NCBI GenBank assembly: GCA_013817465.1
Contig: JACDCP010000175.1
Span: 1-6,875 of the forward strand
DNA from: Gammaproteobacteria bacterium
GTDB taxonomy: Bacteria > Pseudomonadota > Gammaproteobacteria > Steroidobacterales > JACDCP01
DNA length: 6,875 nucleotides
Direction of reading: 5' to 3'
How positions within the stretch are numbered: the stretch's first letter is position 1; each line of letters starts with the position of its first letter. The translations under genes and the position numbers were made by a program. The notes beneath the pieces are model-generated. The model saw only the letters and a list, made by a program, of their open reading frames with translations, ran no database searches and was not told the DNA's origin. This document shows, one piece after another, positions 1-5,451 of the stretch.

Positions 1-106
1 GGAATGTCCCCATTTCGGCCTTTGCAAAATCAGGCATGGCCCCGATGAGATGTCGTAAAGCCGCGAAATCAGGTATCTCCCCGGTTACAATGACGGCCGC
101 ACCGTC
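1..106. other. Intergenic left edge with short imperfect direct repeats
   Basis: I see no coding region here. The block AAATCAGG followed by a C-rich stretch occurs twice: AAATCAGG at 27-34 with CATGGCCCCG after it, and again at 66-73 with TATCTCCCCG. A short hairpin-capable AATG-TCCC-CATT sits at the very left. A TACAAT hexamer at 86-91, 15 bases before the next start codon, could be a -10 box, but no good -35 is visible. The repeats may be the remains of a repetitive or IS-like element cut by the window edge; that is inference only. Confidence 0.35.
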
Positions 107-415
107 ATGCAATACCGGCTTCCCCCACAAATTCCGTCGCCCCACCCTGTCGCGAAGTTCCTGAGCTTCCTCGGCGCCATCGTCGCGCTTGGTGTGGCTT
201 TCTTTCTCGGAGTATTCTTCCTCGCCATCGTGGCCGGGCTGATACTGATCGGCACCGCCGTGATCGGGACGAGGGTCTGGTGGCTGCGCCGTAAGATCCG
301 GCAGTCCCTGGAGCGGAAAACCGCAACGGGCGAGGAGGGAACTGTCATCGAGGGGCAATATACGGTCGTCGATGACGGCCGCGCGAGCGAGCGCAGACGC
401 GATGACGTCGCATAA
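107..415 (+). CDS. Small integral membrane protein, unknown function
   Basis: This is a 102-residue protein with no function that I recognise. Residues about 18-56 form one long hydrophobic stretch, enough for two closely spaced membrane helices, followed by a basic segment (WWLRRKIRQ, 58-66). The hydrophilic tail holds VIEGQYTVVDD (80-90), an acidic motif I associate with small uncharacterised proteobacterial membrane proteins. The ATG at 107 is the only reasonable in-frame start, but no clear Shine-Dalgarno precedes it. A TACAAT hexamer 15 bases upstream could place transcription start close to the ATG. The gene overlaps the 5' end of the following phosphatase gene, so the two are probably co-transcribed and translationally coupled. 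Confidence 0.65.
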   Translation: MQYRLPPQIPSPHPVAKFLSFLGAIVALGVAFFLGVFFLAIVAGLILIGTAVIGTRVWWLRRKIRQSLERKTATGEEGTVIEGQYTVVDDGRASERRRDDVA

Positions 416-992
416 CAACAACCGGTCGCGTCGCCGCGGATTCTCGCGGCGGCTGCTGATTCCCATCGTCAGCTTTGTCATCGTGGCTCTGGTAGTCGCC
501 TGGTTCTTCGACGAGCAGGCCACGTCGACTGTCATTATCGTGCGGCATGCGGAGAAGGCCGCAGCGCCGGCGGAGAACCCGGGCCTGAGCCCCGCAGGCA
601 AGCTGCGAGCCCAGGGGCTCGCCGACATGCTGGCGGAGATCGATGTCGTGGAGGGACTCGACGCGATCTATGTTTCCGAAGCGAGACGTACACGAGAGAC
701 CGCCATGCCGCTGGCCAACCGGCTCGATCTGCCACTGCACGAATTGCCGGCGGCGGACGTGAAAGCCCTCGTGAAGCGCGTCGAGGAAGATCACAAGGGC
801 GATATCGTGCTCATCGTGGCGCACAGCAACACGGTGCCGGCACTGATCCGTGAGTTCGGCGGCAGCAAGAATGTGCCCGAGATCAAAGAGCACGAATACT
901 TCAACGTCTACATCCTGAGCATGCCCTGGTCCGGCAAGACGAAGACGCTGCGCCTCAAATACGGCAATCCGTACCTCGACGGCGACGCTTGA
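402..992 (+). CDS. Membrane-anchored SixA-like histidine phosphatase family protein
   Basis: This belongs to the histidine phosphatase (phosphoglycerate mutase-like) superfamily and is closest in size and layout to SixA-type phosphohistidine phosphatases. After a basic N-terminus, one hydrophobic helix (LLIPIVSFVIVALVVAWFF, about residues 18-36 from this start) should anchor it in the inner membrane, placing the catalytic domain in the periplasm. The catalytic core begins with IIVRHAEKA, whose His takes the phosphate. It continues with SEARRTRETA, the conserved second-arginine region, and VLIVAHSNTVP, which holds the second catalytic His. ATG 402 gives a 14-base overlap with the upstream gene. 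ATG 372 in the same frame would add 10 residues and overlap by 44 bases; neither has a strong ribosome site. The physiological substrate cannot be read from sequence. The stop lies 21 bases from the convergent trmH stop. Confidence 0.85.
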   Translation: MTSHNNNRSRRRGFSRRLLIPIVSFVIVALVVAWFFDEQATSTVIIVRHAEKAAAPAENPGLSPAGKLRAQGLADMLAEIDVVEGLDAIYVSEARRTRETAMPLANRLDLPLHELPAADVKALVKRVEEDHKGDIVLIVAHSNTVPALIREFGGSKNVPEIKEHEYFNVYILSMPWSGKTKTLRLKYGNPYLDGDA

Positions 993-1013
993 GGATCAGT
1001 CGTCCTGGCCACG

Positions 1014-1679
1014 TCAGGGCCGGGAACGAGGATCTCGGCGCAGCTCGCCTTCGAAATCGAGCGGCGGGTAGGGCGAGCGGTTGAGCCGGCAGGCGGCGGC
1101 AACTCGCGGATAGCACCACTCGAACAACATTCGTGCGCGCGCTTCGGGCGCCAGCCTGCTATGGGCATATAGCCCTGCGGTGTTGCGCTGACGCTCGGCC
1201 TCATAGAGGATGACGGCCGCCGCCACGGAAACATTGAGCGACGCAACCATGCCGCGCATCGGGATGATGATGTGCCGGTCGGCGAGCGCGGCGCCGGCCG
1301 GGGAAACGCCCGCGAGCTCCGAGCCGAGCAGAATCGCTGACGGTCGCGTGTAGTCGATGGATCGGAAATCGACTGCGGTGGCGGAGAAGTGCGCCGCCAG
1401 GATATCGAAGCCGGCGGCCTTGAGCTCGGCGCAGGCCGTTTCCAGGCTCGCGTGCACGCGTACATCGACCCACCGGCCACTGCCGCCCGAAACCCTGTGA
1501 TGGTGCTGCACAGCGCCGTCGTCGGAGACCGCGTGCATTGCCTGGATGCCGACCGCATCGCAGGTCCGCAGCAATGCCGAGAGATTATGTGATTTATGGA
1601 CGTTTTCGGCGAGCACCGTGAGATCCGGCTGCCTGCGGTCGAGGGCCGCGCAAAGCTTTCTGAATCGCTCGGGGGTCAC
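1014..1679 (-). CDS. trmH: tRNA (guanosine(18)-2'-O)-methyltransferase TrmH
   Basis: This SpoU/TrmH-family SAM-dependent enzyme 2'-O-methylates G18 in the D-loop of tRNAs in the cytoplasm. The 221-residue product aligns by eye along its whole length with E. coli TrmH (229 aa). The N-terminal tRNA-binding helix contains RRQPDLTV. Motif 1 is HNLSALLRT (31-39, catalytic Arg38), motif 2 is AILLGSELAGVS (115-126), and motif 3 is IIIPMRGMVASLNVSVA (137-153), which builds the knotted SAM pocket. The C-terminal LLFEWCYP block matches TrmH rather than the shorter TrmL. I chose the GTG at 1679 because it lines up with the E. coli N-terminus (TPERF versus NPTRY). An upstream ATG at 1787 would add 36 residues with no family match and would run into the divergent yjbQ gene. 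No Shine-Dalgarno is visible, but TATTAT ends 7 bases before the GTG. Confidence 0.93.
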   Translation of the reverse strand: MTPERFRKLCAALDRRQPDLTVLAENVHKSHNLSALLRTCDAVGIQAMHAVSDDGAVQHHHRVSGGSGRWVDVRVHASLETACAELKAAGFDILAAHFSATAVDFRSIDYTRPSAILLGSELAGVSPAGAALADRHIIIPMRGMVASLNVSVAAAVILYEAERQRNTAGLYAHSRLAPEARARMLFEWCYPRVAAACRLNRSPYPPLDFEGELRRDPRSRP

Positions 1680-1781
1680 GGATGCGATAATACGCGCCGG
1701 CTGTCCATTAACGTACGCTGCGCAGGCAACCGCGCACCGATGATTTCTGCGGCTGCAGGCGCCGGGGGCGCGGTTGGAACC
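1680..1781. promoter_or_regulatory. Divergent promoter region between trmH and yjbQ
   Basis: With the family-supported starts chosen here, 102 bases separate the two divergent genes, so both promoters should lie here. The only AT-rich island is GCGATAATACG around 1685-1695. On the minus strand it reads TATTAT (1687-1692), one mismatch from a consensus -10, and on the plus strand GATAAT (1686-1691). No convincing -35 box stands at the right distance for either direction. The assignment rests on gene geometry plus this single element. Confidence 0.35.
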
Positions 1782-2192
1782 ATGCATCAGAGCAAATTCA
1801 CGGTGCGCACGTCAGGACGCGGCACGACCGACATCACAACGCAGGTGCAGGACGTCGTGCGCGAGGCCGGTGTGGAGCAGGGTATCTGCCACGTTTTCAA
1901 TCACCACACGAGCGCATCGCTCATGCTCTGCGAGAATGCCGATGCGACCGTGCGGCGGGATCTCGAGGCGTGGATGCAGCGCGCCGTTCCGGATGGCGAC
2001 CCCCTGTTCGAGCACACGGCGGAAGGCCCGGACGACATGCCGGCTCATGTGCGCACCTTGCTCACGCATTCGAGCCTGTCGATCCCCGTCACCGCAGGTC
2101 GCTGCTCGCTCGGCACGTGGCAGGGGATTTATCTCTGGGAGCACCGGCACGCGCCGCACACGCGCTCGATTACCGTCACCGTGCAGGCTTAG
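1782..2192 (+). CDS. yjbQ: YjbQ/UPF0047 family protein (secondary thiamine-phosphate synthase type)
   Basis: This is a 136-residue single-domain protein of the YjbQ (UPF0047) family. E. coli YjbQ has weak thiamine-phosphate synthase activity, but the true cellular role of the family is unsettled. Family hallmarks are present: ICHVFNHHTSASLMLCEN (35-52) with the paired His residues, DMPAHVRTLL (85-94), SIPV (100-103), and the near-invariant C-terminal GTWQGIYLWEHR (111-122). The conserved His residues form the presumed active site. ATG 1782 gives the usual family length. In-frame upstream codons back to 1596 overlap trmH and encode nothing family-like, and an ATG at 1740 is also possible but adds an Ala/Gly-rich stretch. 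Only a weak GGA precedes the chosen start. The gene stands alone, divergent from trmH and convergent with the peroxiredoxin gene. Confidence 0.9.
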   Translation: MHQSKFTVRTSGRGTTDITTQVQDVVREAGVEQGICHVFNHHTSASLMLCENADATVRRDLEAWMQRAVPDGDPLFEHTAEGPDDMPAHVRTLLTHSSLSIPVTAGRCSLGTWQGIYLWEHRHAPHTRSITVTVQA

Positions 2193-2264
2193 TGCGCGGG
2201 AAGTAGGCGTAACTCTTTCCGGTCCCGGACAGCCGCAACGTCAAGGAATCCCTCGATGATCTGT

Positions 2265-2335
2265 TGCACCGGCGAAAGCCGATGTCCAGGTTCTTGAGAG
2301 TACCGGGTTCCGCCCCGGTTCCGCCGGGGGTGACC
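2265..2335. repeat. Decayed interspersed palindromic repeat (REP/BIME-like)
   Basis: The stretch between the convergent yjbQ and peroxiredoxin genes is built from GC-rich hairpins. CGGC-GAAA-GCCG forms a tetraloop hairpin at 2270-2281, followed by a GTCCAGG core at 2284-2290. Next comes ACCGGG (2302-2307) pairing with CCCGGT (2314-2319), and CCCCGG (2313-2318) pairing with CCGGGG (2324-2329). The outer CACCGGCG (2267-2274) is nearly the inverse complement of the right edge. This matches the general plan of a common proteobacterial extragenic repeat (CCCGGCGAAAGC...GTCCAGG... then an inverted copy), here with several substitutions. It may also act as a bidirectional terminator, although no T-tract follows. 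Confidence 0.5.
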
Positions 2336-2379
2336 GCACCGGAAAGACGAAACCGTAACTGAACTTATGTTGATGGCAG

Positions 2380-2835
2380 CTACGACCCGTCGAGGTCGAC
2401 CGCTTTCCTGATAAAAGCCTCGTGCCGGTCGATGCGAAAGTCGGCCAGCACCCTCCCTCTGATGACGCTATCCGGGTCTACGAGAAATGTCGCGCGACGG
2501 ACGCCGATGCCGAGCGGGCCATCGACGCCGTACGTTTTGATAACCGCCTTGTCGCAATCGCTGAGAAGCGTGAACGGCAGCTCGTGTTGTTCACGAAATC
2601 TGCGATGGCTCGCAGGCGGCTGCGGGCTCACGCCAACAACATTCAGGCCCGACTTCCGGATGAGTGCGTGCAGATCCCGGATGCGGCACGCTTCGCGGGT
2701 GCAGCCGGGCGTGAAATCGGCGGGATAGAAATAGAGGATCAGCGGCCCCGCACGGAGCAACGAACTCAGCGAAACGTCTTCGCCGTCCCCGCCGGGCAGC
2801 GAAAACTCAGGCGCTTTGTCGCCGGATCCGAGCAC
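2380..2835 (-). CDS. Thioredoxin-dependent peroxiredoxin, Bcp (PrxQ) type
   Basis: This thiol peroxidase reduces hydrogen peroxide and organic hydroperoxides in the cytoplasm, using thioredoxin as electron donor. The 151 residues span a complete AhpC/TSA domain of the usual Bcp length (about 150-156). The active site is FYPADFTPGCTREAC (36-50), where Cys45 is the peroxidatic and Cys50 the resolving cysteine. The five-residue spacing defines the atypical two-Cys Bcp/PrxQ class. Further matches are VVGVSPQPPASHRRF and FTLLSD, followed by a FLVDPD strand. The start is a GTG at 2835 with a good AAGAGG ribosome site about 9 bases upstream. The gene lies 76 bases downstream of the GNAT gene on the same strand and could share its transcript. 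It is convergent with yjbQ. Confidence 0.92.
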   Translation of the reverse strand: MLGSGDKAPEFSLPGGDGEDVSLSSLLRAGPLILYFYPADFTPGCTREACRIRDLHALIRKSGLNVVGVSPQPPASHRRFREQHELPFTLLSDCDKAVIKTYGVDGPLGIGVRRATFLVDPDSVIRGRVLADFRIDRHEAFIRKAVDLDGS

Positions 2836-2911
2836 GAACGGTTGCCTCTTGTTTCGAAAACGCAGAGTGCATCGTTGCCAGTCCGATTTTGTGAGTGCCG
2901 TACTGACCGGG

Positions 2912-3373
2912 TCAAGGCGCGTTAAAAGCCAGTTCCATCATGGTGTAGTGAGCGGGCTCGAAGCCGAGCCGACGATAAACGGCTCGCGCCGGATCGTTCT
3001 CCTTGTCGACGTAAAGACGCAATCCACAGATTGAAGAATTGACCTCAGATAGATCTATTAAGTGCCTGAAAAGACACTTTAATACACCACTTCCGCGGAA
3101 TGCTGCCTCGATATAGACGCTTTGCAGCCACCAGAAGTTGCCGTTGCGCCAATCGCTCCACTCGTAGGTGACGGAAATCTGACCGATGGCCCGCCCGTCG
3201 ACTTCCGCCAGGAAATAAAGGCCTTTCGCGCTGTCACTGAGGATCGCCGTTACGCCGCGCCGCAGCCGCTGGCCATCGAGCTGCGTGCGTTCGGTCTCCT
3301 CCGCAAGCCGGGCATTGTATTCGGCGACGATCTCCACATCGGCGACAGTCGCCTGGCGGATTGACACTTTCAT
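2912..3373 (-). CDS. GNAT family N-acetyltransferase
   Basis: This 153-residue single-domain acetyl-CoA-dependent acetyltransferase has an unknown substrate. The fold elements appear in order: IRQATVADVEIVAEYN (strand 1/helix 1), FLAEVDGRAIGQISVTYEWSDWRNG (54-78; EWSDWRNG is a signature of one GNAT subgroup), and WWLQSVYIEAAFRGSGVL (81-98, motif A and the CoA pyrophosphate loop). GLRLYVDKENDPARAVYRRLGF (117-138) supplies motif B and the usual N-x-x-A-x-x-x-Y segment. The loop reads RGSGVL, so the last Gly/Ala of the textbook R-x-x-G-x-G/A is replaced, which this subgroup tolerates. ATG 3373 has a partial GGAAA ribosome site. TATCAT on the minus strand (3403-3408) is a possible -10 box. Residues 94-118 are encoded by a low-GC patch rich in rare codons. 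Confidence 0.88.
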   Translation of the reverse strand: MKVSIRQATVADVEIVAEYNARLAEETERTQLDGQRLRRGVTAILSDSAKGLYFLAEVDGRAIGQISVTYEWSDWRNGNFWWLQSVYIEAAFRGSGVLKCLFRHLIDLSEVNSSICGLRLYVDKENDPARAVYRRLGFEPAHYTMMELAFNAP

Positions 3374-3458
3374 AACGTTTCCGGCGCGCGGCTGAAAGCG
3401 GGATGATAACGCCTCGCCGTTCGATGCGGTGACTCACTGCGTTATCGCCCGCCGCGCG

Positions 3459-3487
3459 TCGACTTGCCGGGCGGATATCGCTAGAAT
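3459..3487 (+). promoter_or_regulatory. Probable sigma-70 promoter of the tRNA-Ala/tRNA-Arg genes
   Basis: TCGACT (3459-3464, four of six matches to TTGACA) is followed after exactly 17 bases by TAGAAT (3482-3487, five of six matches to TATAAT). Transcription would start near 3494, about 15 bases ahead of the mature tRNA-Ala 5' end. Position and spacing fit a tRNA promoter. The call is by eye. Confidence 0.55.
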
Positions 3488-3508
3488 TCACGCCTTCCAC
3501 ATCCGGAT

Positions 3509-3584
<76 letters not shown>

Positions 3585-3593
3585 CTCGTCGAA

Positions 3594-3610
3594 GCCAGCC
3601 TTATGCTGGC
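3594..3610 (+). other. Perfect hairpin in the spacer between the two tRNAs
   Basis: GCCAGC (3594-3599) pairs perfectly with GCTGGC (3605-3610) around a five-base loop, CTTAT. It occupies half of the 35-base inter-tRNA spacer. No T-run follows, so it is more likely a processing or spacer structure in the tRNA precursor than a terminator. Confidence 0.5.
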
Positions 3611-3619
3611 AACCATTCC

Positions 3620-3695
3620 GCCCCGGTAGCTCAGGGGATAGAGCGTCCGCCTCCTAAGCGGAAGGTCGCAGGTTCAAATCCTGCTCGGGGCACCA
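3620..3695 (+). tRNA. tRNA-Arg, anticodon CCU
   Basis: This is a complete 76-base cloverleaf with encoded CCA. Acceptor GCCCCGG pairs with TCGGGGC (one terminal G-U). The D-arm is GCTC/GAGC. The anticodon stem TCCGC/GCGGA holds loop CTCCTAA, giving anticodon CCT (codon AGG). The T-arm is GCAGG-TTCAAAT-CCTGC, and the discriminator is A. Arginine tRNA genes, including the CCU type, are known integration targets, and the last 35 bases of this one are repeated exactly at 5404-5438. The tRNA is therefore intact but appears to be the 5' boundary of an inserted segment, its present 3' part having come with the insert. Confidence 0.95.
3661..3695 (+). repeat. Proximal att repeat (3' end of tRNA-Arg)
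   Basis: These 35 bases run from the 3' anticodon-stem/variable region through the T-arm, acceptor and CCA of tRNA-Arg. They are identical to 5404-5438 in the same orientation. Identity stops sharply after CACCA, and only weaker similarity continues on the 5' side. Confidence 0.8.
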
Positions 3696-4075
3696 CCACC
3701 CAGCCGCTGATAGTCCGCGAAACCGCTGTTTTCGCCCGCTGAGCTCGTCGATCGAGGCTGAATCGCTTCGGATCGATTCTGCTGATTTCCGGCGTTCGGT
3801 CGAACCGGTTTGCCCGGAGTCTCTTCGCCTCGAGGAAAACCTGTCCACCGAGGAAAGCGCCAATCAGCCGGTATTCGATGCCATCGCCGTTGACCGTATG
3901 ATTTGCGCGTCAATAGTGTCTTGATTCACAGATATCGCGTATAAGTCGGGCGCGGATTGCGGCTGGCAAGGCGGCGGAGCACAGTGATGGTCACGCGTCA
4001 TGCCTCAGCTGAGCCGGCGCTTCATCGCTATGGATCCATTTTGACCGACGAGACCTGCCGCGCCAGCCATAGCCC
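3696..4075. other. Noncoding leader of the islet (380 bases)
   Basis: I find no convincing gene here. Apparent reading frames are the reverse read-through of the tRNA. There is a GCGAAA/TTTCGC hairpin at 3717-3735 and a second inverted repeat, GAATCG (3760-3765) with CGATTC (3774-3779). TTGATT (3921-3926) and TATAAG (3940-3945) resemble promoter boxes but are only 13 bases apart. The antiporter promoter most likely lies in the AT-richer part around 3895-3950. Confidence 0.4.
3717..3735 (+). terminator. Weak hairpin, possible tRNA-operon terminator
   Basis: GCGAAA (3717-3722) pairs with TTTCGC (3730-3735) around a seven-base loop, 22 bases after the tRNA-Arg CCA. The right arm sits in a TTTT run (3729-3732), but no U-tail follows the stem, so termination is only a possibility. 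Confidence 0.3.
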
Positions 4076-5317
4076 ATGAGCACTTACCCTCTGTCCTTGC
4101 TCGTGCTCGGCGTCGCGCTGATCGGCGCCGTCTGGTTTCCCCACCTGTTGCGCAAGCGCGCCCTGGGCTTCCCGGTGCTCTGCGTCGGCTTCGGCTATGT
4201 CTTGTATCTCCTGCCTCTCCCGCTGCCGAATGCCGATCCCATCCGATATGCCGAGTTTACGGAACGGCTGACCGAGCTCGTGGTGCTGGTGGCGCTGACG
4301 AGCGCCGGGCTGCGGATAGACACGCCCTTCGGCTGGCATCGCTGGTCGCTGACCTGGCGCCTGCTGGCTGTGACGATGCCGCTATGCATAGTCGCCGGTG
4401 TGTTGATGGGGTTCTACGCGCTCGGTCTCGGCCTCGCCGGTGCCTTGCTGCTGGGCGCCGTGCTGGCCCCCACCGACCCGGTGCTGGCCTCGGATGTGCA
4501 GGTGGGTCCCCCGGGCAGCGAAAGCGAGGATCCGGTACGGTTCGCGCTGACTTCGGAGGCTGGCCTCAACGACGGCCTTGCATTCCCGTTCACCTGGCTG
4601 GCGGTGGCGGCGGCGTCGGCCGGCGCCGGCGGCGCGTGGATCTGGGATTGGCTATGGCTCGATCTGCTCTATCGGAGCGTGGCCGGCATCGCCATCGGCT
4701 GGTCGGTCGGTTTCTTCCTGGTGTGGCTGATCTTTCGCGTCGAGGCAGAGACCCGGCTGGCGCATACCAACGACGGAATGGCGGCGCTGGCAGTCACCCT
4801 GACCGCCTACGGACTGGCGGAACTCGCCCACGGCTATGGATTTCTGGCGGTGTTCGTCGCCGCTCTTGCGATGCGACACTACGAGCGTCAGCATGCCTAT
4901 CACAGGGAGCTCAATCGCTTCGCCGAGCAGATCGAGCGCATTCTCATGGCCGTGCTGCTGATCCTGTTCGGCGGCGCACTGGCCAGCGGGCTGCTGAAGG
5001 AAGCCGGTTGGCCTGGTGTCGCATTCGCGTTTATTTTCGTGTTCGCGATCCGACCGCTAACCGGCATGCTTGCCCTCGCCGGTTGCCCGGTGCCATGGCG
5101 CGACCGTCTGGTGATCGCCTTCTTCGGCGTGCGGGGTATCGGCTCGCTCTATTACCTCGCCTTTGCGTTGACCGAAGGTCGTTTCAACGAGCCATCGCGA
5201 TTGTGGGCGATCGTATCGTTGGTCGTGTTGATGTCGATCCTGCTGCATGGGCTCACCGTCACGCCAATCCTCCGGGGAATGGACGACCGGCATGGAGGTG
5301 GTACCCGTCGAGCGTGA
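4076..5317 (+). CDS. CPA1/NhaP-type cation:proton antiporter
   Basis: This inner-membrane antiporter would exchange Na+ or K+ for H+, serving pH and salt homeostasis. The 413-residue protein is almost wholly hydrophobic, with some 12-13 membrane spans, the usual size for a NhaP transporter without a long cytoplasmic tail. Key motifs are APTDPVLASDV (131-141; Thr133-Asp134 in the unwound helix) and TSEAGLNDGLAFPF (159-172; Glu161, Asn165 and Asp166). The Asn-Asp pair marks electroneutral CPA1 exchangers rather than the Asp-Asp of NhaA-type CPA2. FAIRPLTG (323-330) supplies a conserved Arg, and FFGVRGIGSLYY (349-360) and LLHGLTVTP (389-397) are typical of the C-terminal half. ATG 4076 lacks a good Shine-Dalgarno, but no better in-frame start is seen. 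Ion preference cannot be told from sequence. It is the sole gene between two tRNA-Arg 3'-end copies. Confidence 0.9.
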   Translation: MSTYPLSLLVLGVALIGAVWFPHLLRKRALGFPVLCVGFGYVLYLLPLPLPNADPIRYAEFTERLTELVVLVALTSAGLRIDTPFGWHRWSLTWRLLAVTMPLCIVAGVLMGFYALGLGLAGALLLGAVLAPTDPVLASDVQVGPPGSESEDPVRFALTSEAGLNDGLAFPFTWLAVAAASAGAGGAWIWDWLWLDLLYRSVAGIAIGWSVGFFLVWLIFRVEAETRLAHTNDGMAALAVTLTAYGLAELAHGYGFLAVFVAALAMRHYERQHAYHRELNRFAEQIERILMAVLLILFGGALASGLLKEAGWPGVAFAFIFVFAIRPLTGMLALAGCPVPWRDRLVIAFFGVRGIGSLYYLAFALTEGRFNEPSRLWAIVSLVVLMSILLHGLTVTPILRGMDDRHGGGTRRA

Positions 5318-5384
5318 ACGTTCGCAGCCGGGGAGACCAGCGGGGTAATAAACTCCGCGCGGCTCCCTATGCCATGCGACCAGA

Positions 5385-5438
5385 ATCTTCCGACTCCCAA
5401 GCCGAAGGTCGCAGGTTCAAATCCTGCTCGGGGCACCA
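5385..5438 (+). pseudogene. Displaced 3' fragment of tRNA-Arg (distal att site)
   Basis: Positions 5404-5438 match the last 35 bases of tRNA-Arg exactly, through CCA. Similarity continues upstream with mismatches: TCCGACTCCCAAGCC (5389-5403) against TCCGCCTCCTAAGCG (3646-3660), covering the anticodon stem and loop. The anticodon stem no longer pairs properly, and there is no D-arm or 5' acceptor strand, so this is not a functional tRNA. It fits the old tRNA 3' end left beyond an insertion. The broken glycosyltransferase gene ends 13 bases away on the opposite strand. Confidence 0.75.
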
Positions 5439-5451
5439 GAACAACCTGCGT

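Larger units (their letters stand above)
3661..5438 (+). mobile_element. Putative integrase-less tRNA-Arg islet carrying an antiporter
   Basis: The segment is bounded by direct copies of the tRNA-Arg 3' end (3661-3695 and 5404-5438), giving a repeat-to-repeat unit of 1743 bases. That is the footprint left when a tyrosine recombinase inserts DNA into a tRNA gene: the insert rebuilds the tRNA and the old 3' end is displaced to the far side. The only gene inside is a cation:proton antiporter. I find no integrase, excisionase or transposase, so the element would be a deletion remnant or be mobilised in trans. Its GC content does not differ visibly from its neighbours. Alternative: a duplicated tRNA end produced by ordinary rearrangement. 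Confidence 0.55.

Noticed and set aside
345..893. 182-residue minus-strand frame opposite the histidine phosphatase
   Set aside because: It has no recognisable motifs and lies opposite a gene with clear catalytic motifs; it is a shadow frame.
1596..1781. N-terminal extension of YjbQ by 62 residues
   Set aside because: It overlaps trmH, has no family similarity, and would make the protein far longer than its family.
1680..1787. N-terminal extension of TrmH by 36 residues from ATG 1787
   Set aside because: E. coli TrmH aligns from the GTG at 1679, and the extension overlaps the yjbQ start and resembles nothing.
3654..3863. Minus-strand reading frame ending in CPEQDLNLRPSA
   Set aside because: This phrase is the known translation artefact of an antisense tRNA 3' half; the frame starts inside tRNA-Arg.
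3921..3945. TTGATT and TATAAG as an antiporter promoter
   Set aside because: The spacer is only 13 bases, too short for a sigma-70 promoter, so it is not listed as a feature.
5152..5436. Minus-strand frame with GFEPATFGLG, and plus-strand tail with EGRRFKSCSGHQ over the same bases
   Set aside because: Both are translations of the displaced tRNA-Arg fragment. They are useful as a clue to the fragment but are not proteins.
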